DNA of 50,643 bases. Origin: Clostridia bacterium. GTDB taxonomy: Bacteria; Bacillota; DSM-521; Neomoorellales; SLTJ01. The translations under genes and the position numbers were made by a program. Each line of letters starts with the position of its first letter. Position 1 is the stretch's first letter. Below, one piece after another: positions 41,119-50,010 of this stretch. The stretch spans positions 1-50,643 of the forward strand of contig SLTJ01000022.1 in the NCBI GenBank assembly GCA_004347685.1. The letters run 5' to 3'. The notes beneath the pieces were generated by a model, which ran no database searches, was not told where the DNA came from, and was given only the letters and a program-made list of their open reading frames with translations.

Positions 41119-43644
41119 TTGTCCGGGAAGCAACGGAAGCAGGGTAGACCTGAACCAAGAGCAGGGGGCTCCGGAGCCGCCCGCCACCAGACGAGCAAAA
41201 GCAACAAAACCTCTACCCCCGAACGGGGAAAAGGGGCGGCAAGACCTCACTCCGGCGGTTTGCCTTCCCGGGGCAGCGGCGGGGCGGGAGTCCGGGCCGA
41301 CGGGAGAGAAAAGCCGGTATTGCCTGCCGGCTCTCCGGGCCGGGCCTGGTACTGGGCCGCGTTCACGGGGGTCAGTGTCCTTCTTTTTTACCCTCCTTAT
41401 TTTCGCGGCCTCTTTTTTCAACCGGAGCAACTGTGGACTCTTCTCCTGGCCGCGGGTGTTTTCGCCCTGGTATGGGGGTGGAAAATATCCACGCGGGACC
41501 TGCGCTGGCTGACGCACCCCTTCGACTTTCTCGCCCTGGCCCTGGTGCTGGTTTACACGGCGGCCACCCTGGTAGCGGCCAACCAGCACCTGGCAATGGC
41601 CGAGGTTGTTAAGGTGGCGCTTTACTTTCTGGTCTTTTGGATGGTAGCCAGGTTGAGCCAGGTGCGCGGACAGCGGGATAACCTGCTGGCCGTACTTTAT
41701 GCCAGCGCTGCGGGGGTAGCCCTGGCTGGGCTGCTTACCGCCACCGGTTTTATCGCCATCAAAGACGGCTTCGTCGCCGGTCGTATTTACTCTACCCTAC
41801 AGTATCCCAACGCCCTGGCCAGCTTTCTGGTGGCCACCAGCTTTACCAGCTTTTATCTTTGGGGTCGCCTGAGAACCTGGCCGCAATTTCTCCTCGCGGC
41901 TGGTAACTACGTGATCGTCCTGGTATTTCTCACCACCGGCTCGAGGGGCGGCTACCTGGTCTACCCAGTTACCCTGATACTATTCTTCCTGCTTCTACCG
42001 GCCGGGGTCCGCGGGAAAACCCTGGCCCATGCGGCGATAACCTTTGGTGGTGCCTTTCTGGCCAACAACTTCGTGATTCCGGCCATTCTGGCCGGGAACA
42101 TGGGCGGGGCCTGGGCCTGGTTTGCCGCCGGCCTGGCGGTGGTGGAAGGAGCCCATGTTGCCTGGCATCTCCTGGCGCGTCTTACGGCTGGGATCCCGCA
42201 CCGGACCAGAGCCATCATCGGCTCCGGCGCGGTGATCGCCGTCCTGGCCGTGGTCGCCATTTTCGGTGCGGCTCGTTTCCAGGCGGTCCCGGCAAGTACA
42301 GACCAAGAAGGGATTCTGGCCAGGATATTGCCACCTACTATGCTGCAACGCCTCCAGGATATCAACCTGGAAACATCAGGTAGCGCCGAGCGCCTTTACT
42401 GGACCCAGGAGGCCATGAAGATAGTGGCCGCTCACCCAGTGCTTGGGGCGGGCGGCGGCGCCTGGGAGGCCACCTACCGCAGCTTCCAGGCCTACGATTA
42501 TAGCTCTACCCAGGTTCACAATCATTTTGCTCAGATTTGGAGCGAAATAGGGACCGCCGGCATGGCCATCTGGGTTGGCCTGTGGGTTCTTTTCCTGGTC
42601 ACCGCGGCGCAAGCTTACCGCCGTAGCCAGGGCGCAGCCCGGGCCCTCCCGGCAACCCTGGGGGTTGCCGGTATCAGTCTGGGCATGCATGCCTTCATAG
42701 ACTTTGACCTTTCCCTGGGGGCCATTTCCTTGCTTCTCTGGTCTATCTGGGGGCTAACTCGGGGCCTGGTGGCCGAGAAGTCGCAGAAAAGCCCCGGCAA
42801 CAGGCGCCTGCGGCTAGAATGGAACTGGTTGTGGCTGGTGCCTTTTGTGGCGGCGGGGGCAATAGCTTTATTTGCCGCCAGTCTGCTTCTCGGAAATTAT
42901 TACGCGCGCCAGGCTGTGGCTGCCGCTACCGGGGGCCGGGCGGCTGAGGCCGGGGAGTACTTCCGCCGGGCCAGCACCTTTGACCCCTTTACCGGCAGTT
43001 ACCTGGTTGACCGGGCCGGTCTCTTGGTGGAGAAGGATCCCCGGGAAGCCGTGCGCCTGGCTCGGGCTGCGGCTGAGAGGGAGCCTTATAACCCCCGGGT
43101 GCTGACCCGCTTGGGCGAGATTGAATGGGCTGCTGGCCACTGGCCAGAGGCGGTGGCAGCCATGGACAAGGCCAGGGATGCGGCTATCTGGTCGGTGTCG
43201 GGCTATGAGAACGTAGGCCGCGTTTCAGCCCTGGCCGCTGTTAACTTTCTGCGTCAGGGGGACAGGGAACAGGCCCGGCAATACGCCGAAAAGGCGGCTG
43301 GGATTCCGGCGGAGATGGAGGAACGGTTAGCCAAGGTAGAGCCTGAAGCCAGGCAACTGTGGCAGCAGAGCGGCCGGCCCTTTCTGGCCCCTTCACCCGG
43401 GGTCATGCTCAATGCCGGGATGGCCTATTTTCTCCTCGGTAAGTGGGATCTGGCCCGGAAATCCCTGGAAACAGCGGCTGTAGATAAGGGCGTGGGGCAG
43501 GAAGCGAGCCTGTGGCTGGCGGCCCTGCTGGAGAAAACTGGAGATGCCGCCGGGGCGCAAAAGCTTCTGGGGGAAATCTCCCGGGAGAATCAAGCCTGGC
43601 AACAGACTTATGCTTTTATCCATGGCCTGCAGGTGCCCCTATAA
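41119..43644 (+). CDS. O-antigen ligase-like membrane protein with C-terminal TPR repeats
   Basis: An 841-residue protein: a basic, disordered N-terminus of about 75 residues, then about 12 transmembrane helices (residues ~78-600). A Wzy_C/O-antigen ligase motif, AHPVLGAGGGAWEATYRSFQ near residue 440, is followed by QVHNHFAQIWSEIGTAGM near 466. After residue 620 it is soluble, with TPR-like helices (AGEYFRRASTFDPFTGSYLV, AGMAYFLLGKWDLARKSLET). Such proteins polymerise or attach glycans at the outer face of the membrane or add sugars to proteins. The TTG start follows GGAGAGGGG. The role in an S-layer or surface glycan of this organism is inferred. Confidence 0.82.
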   Translation: MSGKQRKQGRPEPRAGGSGAARHQTSKSNKTSTPERGKGAARPHSGGLPSRGSGGAGVRADGREKPVLPAGSPGRAWYWAAFTGVSVLLFYPPYFRGLFFQPEQLWTLLLAAGVFALVWGWKISTRDLRWLTHPFDFLALALVLVYTAATLVAANQHLAMAEVVKVALYFLVFWMVARLSQVRGQRDNLLAVLYASAAGVALAGLLTATGFIAIKDGFVAGRIYSTLQYPNALASFLVATSFTSFYLWGRLRTWPQFLLAAGNYVIVLVFLTTGSRGGYLVYPVTLILFFLLLPAGVRGKTLAHAAITFGGAFLANNFVIPAILAGNMGGAWAWFAAGLAVVEGAHVAWHLLARLTAGIPHRTRAIIGSGAVIAVLAVVAIFGAARFQAVPASTDQEGILARILPPTMLQRLQDINLETSGSAERLYWTQEAMKIVAAHPVLGAGGGAWEATYRSFQAYDYSSTQVHNHFAQIWSEIGTAGMAIWVGLWVLFLVTAAQAYRRSQGAARALPATLGVAGISLGMHAFIDFDLSLGAISLLLWSIWGLTRGLVAEKSQKSPGNRRLRLEWNWLWLVPFVAAGAIALFAASLLLGNYYARQAVAAATGGRAAEAGEYFRRASTFDPFTGSYLVDRAGLLVEKDPREAVRLARAAAEREPYNPRVLTRLGEIEWAAGHWPEAVAAMDKARDAAIWSVSGYENVGRVSALAAVNFLRQGDREQARQYAEKAAGIPAEMEERLAKVEPEARQLWQQSGRPFLAPSPGVMLNAGMAYFLLGKWDLARKSLETAAVDKGVGQEASLWLAALLEKTGDAAGAQKLLGEISRENQAWQQTYAFIHGLQVPL

Positions 43645-44059
43645 ACCCAGGGCAGCCGCCCATGCCACCATTGGTGGCACCACAGAGGGTGAAAAAGGAG
43701 CGGTGGCAGAGACGGGAGTTAAGATCAGGAACCTGGCACTCAACTAGTAGCCTCACCATACCTTATCATCCTCAAGGCGGTACCCCGAGGGGGCATTTCG
43801 GCGAACGAACAACGGGTTGAGTGCCAGGTTCCTACAAGTGTCCCACCTCCCACTTCCCACCTCTCACCTCTCATTTTCAGGGCAGGCCCCAAAAGGGCTC
43901 TTGCCGGCAGCCTCGGATAGACAGTTGCCGGCCGTCCTCTTGGGGGGCGGTGATGTAATTTCTAGAAAGTATTTTTACGATTGTGTTATTATGGCCGGGC
44001 CGCCTCCTTGCCCGGCTGCCGTACAGGTGGGCGGGTAAGAGGCCTGGAGGAAGGAAATT
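43645..44059. other. Intergenic region with a MITE-like inverted repeat and a pyrimidine-rich stretch
   Basis: It contains an 18-bp perfect inverted repeat (43727-43744 and 43816-43833), then a block of short CCCACCTC/CCTCTCACC-type repeats at about 43840-43875. A TTATTAT-like -10 box near 43985 could promote the sdh genes. No gene is supported here. Confidence 0.5.
43727..43833. mobile_element. Possible 107-base MITE-like element
   Basis: AGGAACCTGGCACTCAAC at the left and its exact complement at the right enclose 71 bases with no coding sequence. The terminal repeats are longer than usual hairpins. No clear target-site duplication was seen. It could be a miniature element or a cruciform regulatory site. 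Confidence 0.5.
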
Positions 44060-44191
44060 ATGTCTTATTTTTCACATCTGCGGTTTGGATTGCTGGCATG
44101 GTTTTTGCTTATTTCGATGTCCGGTAGGCGTATGGCAGACAAAAGTAATTCTTGCCGATGGGGGGAAGTAGATGCAGGAGCTCAGCCATGA
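44060..44191 (+). CDS. Possible 43-residue leader protein before sdhA
   Basis: An ATG follows the strong site GGAGGAAGGAA. The frame has one hydrophobic helix (FGLLAWFLLISMS) followed by a basic tail and overlaps the sdhA start by 20 bases, so translation could be coupled. There is no similarity that I recognise. It might be a chance frame or a leader peptide. Confidence 0.35.
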   Translation: MSYFSHLRFGLLAWFLLISMSGRRMADKSNSCRWGEVDAGAQP

Positions 44192-45887
44192 TCTTCTAAT
44201 CCTGGGGTCCGGGCTGGCCGGGTTGCGGGCGGCGCTGGAAGCTGCCAGGCAAACCAAGGGAAAGCTGGATATAGCTATCATTTCTAAAACCCAGCTCATG
44301 CGCTCCCACTCCGTATGTGCCGAGGGCGGGACGGCGGCGGCGCTCCGGCCGGAGGAAGGAGACAGCCTCGAACTCCATGCCTGGGATACGGTTAAGGGGA
44401 GCGATTTCCTGGCCGACCAGGATGTGGTGGAACGGTTTGCGGCGGCCATGCCCGGGGAGATATTGCAGTTGGAGCACTGGGGCATTCCCTGGTCCCGCAA
44501 GCCGGACGGCCGGATAGACCAACGGCCCTTCGGCGGCCACAGCTTTGACCGGGCCGTATATGCGGCCGACAAGACGGGTTTTTTCGAGATGCAGGCCCTG
44601 TATGACACCCTGCAAAAATACGGTGGCGTTGTCCGCTACGACGAATACTACGTCACCTCTATCCTCATTGAAAACAACCGGTTTTGCGGCCTGACCTTTT
44701 GGAACCTGGCCACCGGTGAGTTTGGCGTCATCCGGGGGAAAGCCCTGATCATTGCTACCGGAGGCGCCTGCCGCATCTATGGTTTTACTACCTATTCGTA
44801 TACCGTCACCGGCGATGGGATGGCTATGGCCTACCGGGCCGGCCTGCCTTTGAAGGACATGGAATTCGTTCAGTTTCACCCTACAGGGTTGGTGCCGTCA
44901 GGCATCCTGATCACGGAGGCGGCCAGGGGGGAGGGTGGTTACCTGACAAATAACCGCGGGGAGCGGTTCATGAAGGAATATGCCGCTAGTAAGATAGAGC
45001 TGGCGCCGCGGGATATCGTCGCCCGCTCGGAGATGATCGAGATCGAGCAGGGGAGGGGGTTTGCCGGGCCCAGGGGGCTGGATTATGTCAACCTAGACCT
45101 GCGTCACCTGGGGGCCGACAGGATCAACGAACGCCTGCCTCTTATTCGCGAGGTGGCCATCAAGTTCAATGATATTGATCCCATTACCGCCCCCATCCCG
45201 GTGCGGCCGGCGGCCCACTACTCCATGGGCGGCATCCATGTAAACATAGACGGCAAAACGCCAGCAGAGGGTATCTGGGCTGCGGGCGAAGCGGCCTGTA
45301 TTTCCCTCCACGGGGCCAACCGCCTGGGTGCCAATTCCACAGCCGAATGTCTGGTGTGGGGGGGCATTACCGGTGGGGAAGTAGTGCGTTATTTGCAACA
45401 TGAAAGACACCTTCCCGCCCTTCCCGCTGACCGGGTGAGGGAGGAGGAACAGCGGGTTTTCGCGGGATTTTTCCGGCGGAAGGGGAAGGAAAACCTCTAT
45501 ACTATCCGCCAGGAGTTGCGCGATCTCATGGACAACAAGGCAGGTGTTTTCCGCACCGCCCGCGAATTGCAGGAGGCGCAAGAAGAAATCCGGGAGCTCG
45601 GGCAGCGCCTGCAGGAGGCCGGCCTTACAGACCAGAGCCGCATTTACAATACTGACCTCATTTCCGCCATTGAGTTGGAGAACATGCTAGATCTGGCGCA
45701 GACCATTGTGGCGGGGGCCCTAACCCGGGAAGAGTCCCGCGGTGGCCATGCCCGGCGTGACTTCCCAGAACGAGATGATAGTAACTGGTTGAAACATACC
45801 CTGGCCTACTACACGCCCCAGGGACCAAGACTGGAATATATTCCGGTGGCCATTACCATGTGGCAGCCGGTGGAAAGAAAATACTAG
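44172..45887 (+). CDS. sdhA: Succinate dehydrogenase/fumarate reductase flavoprotein subunit
   Basis: 571 residues. The FAD-binding N-terminus is DLLILGSGLAGLRAALEAAR. The covalent-FAD His region reads RSHSVCAEGGTAAAL near residues 42-56. The substrate site shows MEFVQFHPTGLVPSGILITE near residues 232-251 and RPAAHYSMGGIHVNIDG near 344-360; the end of the FAD site is ANRLGANSTAECLVWGG near residue 383. It interconverts succinate and fumarate at the cytoplasmic face of the membrane. It is first in an A-C-D-B gene order, which is less usual than C-D-A-B. Sdh and Frd cannot be told apart by sequence here. Confidence 0.95.
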   Translation: MQELSHDLLILGSGLAGLRAALEAARQTKGKLDIAIISKTQLMRSHSVCAEGGTAAALRPEEGDSLELHAWDTVKGSDFLADQDVVERFAAAMPGEILQLEHWGIPWSRKPDGRIDQRPFGGHSFDRAVYAADKTGFFEMQALYDTLQKYGGVVRYDEYYVTSILIENNRFCGLTFWNLATGEFGVIRGKALIIATGGACRIYGFTTYSYTVTGDGMAMAYRAGLPLKDMEFVQFHPTGLVPSGILITEAARGEGGYLTNNRGERFMKEYAASKIELAPRDIVARSEMIEIEQGRGFAGPRGLDYVNLDLRHLGADRINERLPLIREVAIKFNDIDPITAPIPVRPAAHYSMGGIHVNIDGKTPAEGIWAAGEAACISLHGANRLGANSTAECLVWGGITGGEVVRYLQHERHLPALPADRVREEEQRVFAGFFRRKGKENLYTIRQELRDLMDNKAGVFRTARELQEAQEEIRELGQRLQEAGLTDQSRIYNTDLISAIELENMLDLAQTIVAGALTREESRGGHARRDFPERDDSNWLKHTLAYYTPQGPRLEYIPVAITMWQPVERKY

Positions 45888-45899
45888 GAGGTGAACAGG

Positions 45900-46331
45900 G
45901 TGGCCGAAGGCCGGAAAAGAGAAAACTACTTGGGGATAAAGGGTTGGGTGAGGGCCGGGAGGTACGGGCTGGAACGATATCTGTACTTCCTGCAGCGACT
46001 TACCGGGTTTGGTCTTATTATCTATCTGCTCATCCACCTGTACGAGACCAGCTTCCGCCTACGGGGCGAGGTCACCTGGGAGGGGGTCATGGGCCTTTTT
46101 GACCAGCCAGTCTTTGCGGTGCTGGAGTATGTAGTGATGGCCGCCTTCATCTTTCATGCCCTTAATGGTCTGCGCCTGGTAATCGAAGAGCTTGGTTTTG
46201 CTTTGGGAAAGCCCCGTCGCCCGGTTTATCCTTATGAAACATCCTTACAGCGGCAGCGGCCTTTTATGTGGGCCATTGGCGTACTGATTATCGTATTCCT
46301 GGTGGTCAGCTTGTATGATTTTTTGGTGTAG
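45900..46331 (+). CDS. sdhC: Succinate dehydrogenase/fumarate reductase membrane anchor subunit C
   Basis: About 143 residues from the GTG seven bases after AGGAGGTGAA. It has three transmembrane helices. Candidate haem ligands are His in YLLIHLYETSF and in AFIFHALNGLRLVIEE, the latter matching the conserved SdhC H-x-NG-R motif. The N-terminal LERYLYFLQRLTGFGLIIYL gives the quinone-site region with a QRxTG-like motif. It anchors the flavoprotein and iron-sulfur subunits and carries electrons to menaquinone. Confidence 0.85.
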   Translation: MAEGRKRENYLGIKGWVRAGRYGLERYLYFLQRLTGFGLIIYLLIHLYETSFRLRGEVTWEGVMGLFDQPVFAVLEYVVMAAFIFHALNGLRLVIEELGFALGKPRRPVYPYETSLQRQRPFMWAIGVLIIVFLVVSLYDFLV

Positions 46332-46345
46332 GAGGGGATGGTGGT

Positions 46346-46708
46346 ATGCGGGAAGCTCATTTCTGGTTGCTACAGCTCGTCACCGGGCTGGTTTTGATCG
46401 TGTTGCTTGGTTTACACATGATCGTAATACATTTGGAAACGATTCTTGGCTTTCTCGGTTTGGGAGCAGGGGGGGCCGTGGCCTACGCCTCGGTAATGGA
46501 GAGGGCAGCTTCATCTCCGTGGACATGGTTTTATATAATCTTCCTGGCCCTGGCCCTTTACCACGGCCTTTACGGATTACGGACGATCATCCTGGAATTA
46601 ACTCTGTCTCGGACGGCCAGTACAGTAGTTACGGTGCTCTTGGTAATAGTAGGGATTGCCGCTTTTTCTTTTGGTACTTATGTTACCTGGCAGGCTTACG
46701 CGGGATAG
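46346..46708 (+). CDS. sdhD: Succinate dehydrogenase/fumarate reductase membrane anchor subunit D
   Basis: A 120-residue protein with three transmembrane helices. His residues in LLGLHMIVIHLETI and ALALYHGLYGLRTIILE are placed for haem b ligation; YHGLYGLR parallels the H-x-NG-R motif in subunit C. It is 14 bases after sdhC, with site AGGAGGGG. Together with C it forms the quinone-reactive anchor. Confidence 0.85.
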   Translation: MREAHFWLLQLVTGLVLIVLLGLHMIVIHLETILGFLGLGAGGAVAYASVMERAASSPWTWFYIIFLALALYHGLYGLRTIILELTLSRTASTVVTVLLVIVGIAAFSFGTYVTWQAYAG

Positions 46709-46720
46709 GGGGGAAGGTAT

Positions 46721-47581
46721 TTGTTCACCGAGGAACAGATTATCACTTTCAAAGTACAGCGGTTTGACCCGGAAAGGGACCAGGGGCCTTATCTCAAGGA
46801 ATACCATGTCCCATATACCCAGGGATTGACGGTCCTTGACGGGCTTTACTATATTAAGGAGAAATTGGATGGCAGCCTGGCTTTCCGGGCTTCGTGCCGG
46901 ATGGCTGTTTGTGGTTCGTGCGGTATGTTTATCAACGGAAAGCCGCACCTGGCCTGCCACACCCAGATTACCGAGCTGGAGAGTACCGTGCTCGAGATCA
47001 GGCCCTTGCCCAACTACAGCGTCATTAAGGACCTGGTATGTGATTTTACGCCACTGTTTGCCAAACATAAAGCCATCAAGCCGTATATTATTCGCCGGGA
47101 GGCGGGGGAAATAGATAACCCCACGCGGGAATTCCTCCAGTCCCCGGCCGAACTGGAGAGCTATCTGCAGTTCTCCTATTGCATGAAGTGCGGGCTTTGC
47201 CTGGCCGCCTGCCCTACGGCCGCTACTGACCGGAACTTTCTTGGGCCGCAGGCTTTAGGGCAGGCTTACCGGTACTGTGCTGACAGCCGCGATGACGGCC
47301 TGGCAGAGCGAGTAAAGGAAATAGATCACGCCCACGGCGTCTGGCGTTGCCACCTGGCTGGGGCCTGCTCAGAGGCTTGCCCCAAGGGAGTAGATCCAGC
47401 CCTGGGGATACAGTTGCTGAAAAGACAGGTTGTGCTTCGGGCTGTAGGCTTGGGGAAGGGGAGGAAACTGGCGGCGGTGGTTCCGCCACCATCCGGCCAG
47501 GCCAAGCCGAGAGTCGAGGCCCCGCCCTTTACTGTCCCCAGAGCCAAGGCTGAGATTGCCGCCGGCGACAGCAGATCATAA
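46721..47581 (+). CDS. sdhB: Succinate dehydrogenase/fumarate reductase iron-sulfur subunit
   Basis: 286 residues from TTG after GGGGGGAAGG. The [2Fe-2S] motif is ASCRMAVCGSCGMFINGKPH near residues 57-76. The [4Fe-4S]/[3Fe-4S] Cys groups are YCMKCGLCLAACPTA near residues 152-166 and HLAGACSEACPKGVDP near residue 210. It relays electrons between SdhA and the anchor. A C-terminal extension of about 40 residues (low complexity, Pro/Ala-rich) is unusual. It is the last gene of the operon. Confidence 0.93.
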   Translation: MFTEEQIITFKVQRFDPERDQGPYLKEYHVPYTQGLTVLDGLYYIKEKLDGSLAFRASCRMAVCGSCGMFINGKPHLACHTQITELESTVLEIRPLPNYSVIKDLVCDFTPLFAKHKAIKPYIIRREAGEIDNPTREFLQSPAELESYLQFSYCMKCGLCLAACPTAATDRNFLGPQALGQAYRYCADSRDDGLAERVKEIDHAHGVWRCHLAGACSEACPKGVDPALGIQLLKRQVVLRAVGLGKGRKLAAVVPPPSGQAKPRVEAPPFTVPRAKAEIAAGDSRS

Positions 47582-47915
47582 ACGAACTCAAGAAACTGCC
47601 ACCGGACCCGGGAGGCTTGTTGCAAAACCCCGGGGCGGCAGGGTTTGCAGCCGCAGCGACATTAAGGGCGGAGGGTAACCGGACCAGGCGCGGCCAGGGT
47701 GGGCCGGACCCGGAGGCAGCCAGCCTTGCGGGCGGCAGCCTTGCGCATGGACGCCGAATTGGCCGCGTAGTCCGGCCGAGCCCCGAAGCCGAGCCCGTGG
47801 TCCGGTCCGAACGCCCGCCCGGAGCAAGGCGCCGGCCCTGCCGCCGGACAGAAGGCTTTCTCCACCTGCTGGTGGCGCGCTGGCGCCGTGAGGGGTTTGC
47901 GTTTTTCGGCCGGTT
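47582..47915. other. GC-rich intergenic region between sdhB and the SDR gene
   Basis: About 330 bases with high GC and no recognisable gene on either strand. Several open frames exist but none has a ribosome site or motif. No clear terminator for the sdh operon was found. Confidence 0.4.
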
Positions 47916-48752
47916 CTACTGCGCTGTCCAGCCGCCGTCCACCACCAGGGTGGTCCCAGTGACAAAGGAAGCCTCATCCGAAGCCAGGTACAGGGCCGCC
48001 CGGGCAATATCCTCCGGCTCGCCCAGCCGGGGCAGGGGAGTGGTCCTCTCCATTCCCTCCTTGGTCTCCCGGTCGGCCAGCATGGTCTCGGTCATGGCGG
48101 TACGGATGACGCCGGGGCAGATAGCGTTAACCCGCAGGTTATCCCGGCCATAATCCAGGGCCGTAGCCTTGGTTAACTGGACGATGCCTCCCTTGGAGGC
48201 GCAGTAGGCTGCCAGGCTGGGGAAACCAACCAGACCGGCAATGGAGGCGGTGTTGATTATCACCCCACCACCTTGCTTCAGCATGGGGGGAATAGCGTAT
48301 TTCATGCCTAGATAAACGCCCTTTAGGTTGATAGCTATAACCCGGTCCCAGGTATCTTCAGCGACATCGGCAATCTTGCCATCTTTTCCCAATAAGGCCA
48401 CGCCGGCATTATTGACCATGATATTTAGCTTGCCATAATTGTTGACGGTGCTGTCCACAAGTCTTTTTACTTGGTCGGCCTGGGATACGTCTACCTTGAC
48501 AAACTCGGCCCGGCCGTCGGTGGCCCCGTAGGTGGGCCTGGCCTCAGCCCCGGCCGCCCGCTCCATCTGGCCTGAGGTCTCTCTGGCCTCCTCCTGGATC
48601 CGGCGCACCGTCTCCTGCCCGCCAACCTCGTTGACGTCGGCCACCACCACAGTGGCCCCCTCCCGGGCAAACAAGAGGGCCATGGCCTGGCCCATTCCCG
48701 AAGCCGCGCCGGTTATTATCGCTACCTTGCCATCGAGTTTCAAATCAGCCAC
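47916..48752 (-). CDS. Short-chain dehydrogenase/reductase
   Basis: A 278-residue classical SDR. The NAD(P)-binding TGAASGMGQAMA is at residues 14-25, NNAGVALLG near 112, and the catalytic YCASKGG (Tyr-x3-Lys) near 181. PGVIRTAMTETM is near 210. An insertion of about 25 residues between the third beta strand and VDVSQ (EEARETSGQMERAAGAEARP) is longer than usual. Acidic residues after the second strand (ADVNE) favour NAD+. The substrate is not predicted. GTG is the likely start. It is on the opposite strand to its neighbours. Confidence 0.88.
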   Translation of the reverse strand: MADLKLDGKVAIITGAASGMGQAMALLFAREGATVVVADVNEVGGQETVRRIQEEARETSGQMERAAGAEARPTYGATDGRAEFVKVDVSQADQVKRLVDSTVNNYGKLNIMVNNAGVALLGKDGKIADVAEDTWDRVIAINLKGVYLGMKYAIPPMLKQGGGVIINTASIAGLVGFPSLAAYCASKGGIVQLTKATALDYGRDNLRVNAICPGVIRTAMTETMLADRETKEGMERTTPLPRLGEPEDIARAALYLASDEASFVTGTTLVVDGGWTAQ

Positions 48753-49168
48753 CTCGTATCTTGGTTTCCTTAAGGGGTTTTGTTTATAACATGGGCGGTT
48801 TTAAGGGGGGTTATACCCGGAAAAAGATAACTTGTACTGAGGATTTTCTGCGGAAGGCGGAGGTAGGCTTTGGTTAGAGGCCTTGGTTAACATAATATCT
48901 ATTATGGGTAAAAAATAATTTGGCCAGGCCCGCACCCTCCGGCGTAACCCTCCCCACTTCTCACTCGCTTGCCCCCCATTCCCCAGGTAAGCTTTTTGTA
49001 GAACTCAAATAAGTATTTTGTTCGGATAGCAGGATTTTTCCCCGGCTCGGTCGAAATAATACAACCTGGCCACTGGTGGCCTTTAGTCTTGGCAGACACT
49101 CAAACCAACAAGGATGTGCGACCCCAACTCAGGCTCCGAGAAGGGAATATTTATTGGGAGGGATAAGG
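48753..49168. other. Intergenic region upstream of the CBS-ACT gene
   Basis: No gene is supported. TTGGTTAACATAATATCTATT near 48880 is AT-rich and might contain a promoter, but no box pair is convincing. A pyrimidine-rich block (CCCTCCCCACTTCTCACTCG, 48950-48970) resembles the one at 43840-43875. Confidence 0.4.
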
Positions 49169-49798
49169 TTGTTTGTCCGCAATCACATGTCGGCCAACCC
49201 CATAACCGTGCAGCCAGACGACAGCATTAACTACGCCGGAACTTTAATGAAGGAATACGGTATCCGTCATCTCCCTGTCGTCTCAGAAGGACAGTTAGTA
49301 GGCGTCGTGACCCAAACAGACATCTTCAAGGTTTCGGCCTCTCCCGCCACTTCCCTCAGTATCTGGGAATTGAACTATCTCATTGCCAAGCTTGCGGTTA
49401 AGGACGCCATGACCGCCAGGGTTATCTCAGTGCAGGAAGAAGCGCCGGTCGAGGAGGCAGCCCTGCTGATGCGGCAGAACAAGATAGGCTCCCTCCCTGT
49501 CCTGAACTCCACGGGCAAGCTGGTAGGCATCATTACCGAAACCGACCTCTTTGATGCCATACTAGACGCCATGGGCAGCAATACGGCCACCACCAGGGTA
49601 GTCATCGAATGTGATGACCGGCCGGGTGAACTCAGCAGGATTACCGGGGTAATAGCGGAATACGGGATAAATATCTGGAGCCTGGTGGTATTTCACCCGG
49701 CAGAAGGTATCGCCCATGTGGTTGTCCGCCTGCAGGGTGAAAACCTGGAGGGCGTATTTGAGAAATTAGCCAGCGAGGATTTGCGGCTGGTCAGGTAG
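49169..49798 (+). CDS. CBS-domain protein with C-terminal ACT domain (AcuB-like)
   Basis: About 209 residues from TTG, seven bases after GGGAGG; an in-frame start further upstream gives an extension that does not match the family. It has a CBS pair at residues 1-60 (VRNHMSANPITVQPDDSINY) and about 75-135 (VKDAMTARVISVQEEAPVEE), followed by an ACT domain (TRVVIECDDRPGELSRITGV). CBS pairs bind adenine nucleotides and ACT domains bind amino acids, so this is a small regulatory protein. Thauera PpsC also contains CBS domains, but lacks this ACT arrangement as far as I recall. Confidence 0.85.
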   Translation: MFVRNHMSANPITVQPDDSINYAGTLMKEYGIRHLPVVSEGQLVGVVTQTDIFKVSASPATSLSIWELNYLIAKLAVKDAMTARVISVQEEAPVEEAALLMRQNKIGSLPVLNSTGKLVGIITETDLFDAILDAMGSNTATTRVVIECDDRPGELSRITGVIAEYGINIWSLVVFHPAEGIAHVVVRLQGENLEGVFEKLASEDLRLVR

Positions 49799-50010
49799 TA
49801 ACCCGGCGGCAATTTACCGGGGACCAGTATATGTTAATGAGGGCGTTGCAGAATCAGTCACGGGCTGCAGGGGCTCCAAACCGGTTGCTTCTTACAATCA
49901 TGGGTGCGGTAGTAAGCCAGGGGCAGGTCATCTCCCCTGGCAATTTTATGACCTGCTTTTCGGGTACAGTTTTATGTTAACTACTCAGCCTGATAGAGAC
50001 ACCACTTATG
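49799..50010. other. Intergenic region with repeated TATGTTAA boxes
   Basis: TATGTTAA occurs at about 49831, 49973 and 50007. AACTACTCAGCC occurs near 49980 and again at about 50599. Repeated short boxes of this kind appear at the ends of some insertion sequences, so an IS footprint is possible, but no transposase is present. Confidence 0.35.
49916..49960 (+). terminator. Two overlapping hairpins after the CBS-ACT gene
   Basis: GCCAGGGG (49916-49923) pairs with CCCCTGGC (49934-49941). GCAGGTCAT (49923-49931) pairs with ATGACCTGC (49948-49956), followed by TTTT. The stems share bases or interleave, so they are either mutually exclusive or a pseudoknot. The second stem plus T-run is a plausible rho-independent terminator. 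Confidence 0.5.

Noticed and set aside
43840-43875. Pyrimidine-rich short repeats as a CRISPR array
   Set aside because: The units are too short and irregular, with no spacers and no cas genes.
44196-44879. 227-codon minus-strand frame opposite sdhA
   Set aside because: Shadow of a clear flavoprotein gene.
47617-48153. 178-codon plus-strand frame near the SDR gene
   Set aside because: It runs antisense through the SDR catalytic region and has no ribosome site.
49169-49798. CBS-domain protein as the missing PpsC subunit
   Set aside because: It is about 29 kb away, in an unrelated neighbourhood, and has a C-terminal ACT domain like AcuB-type regulators.
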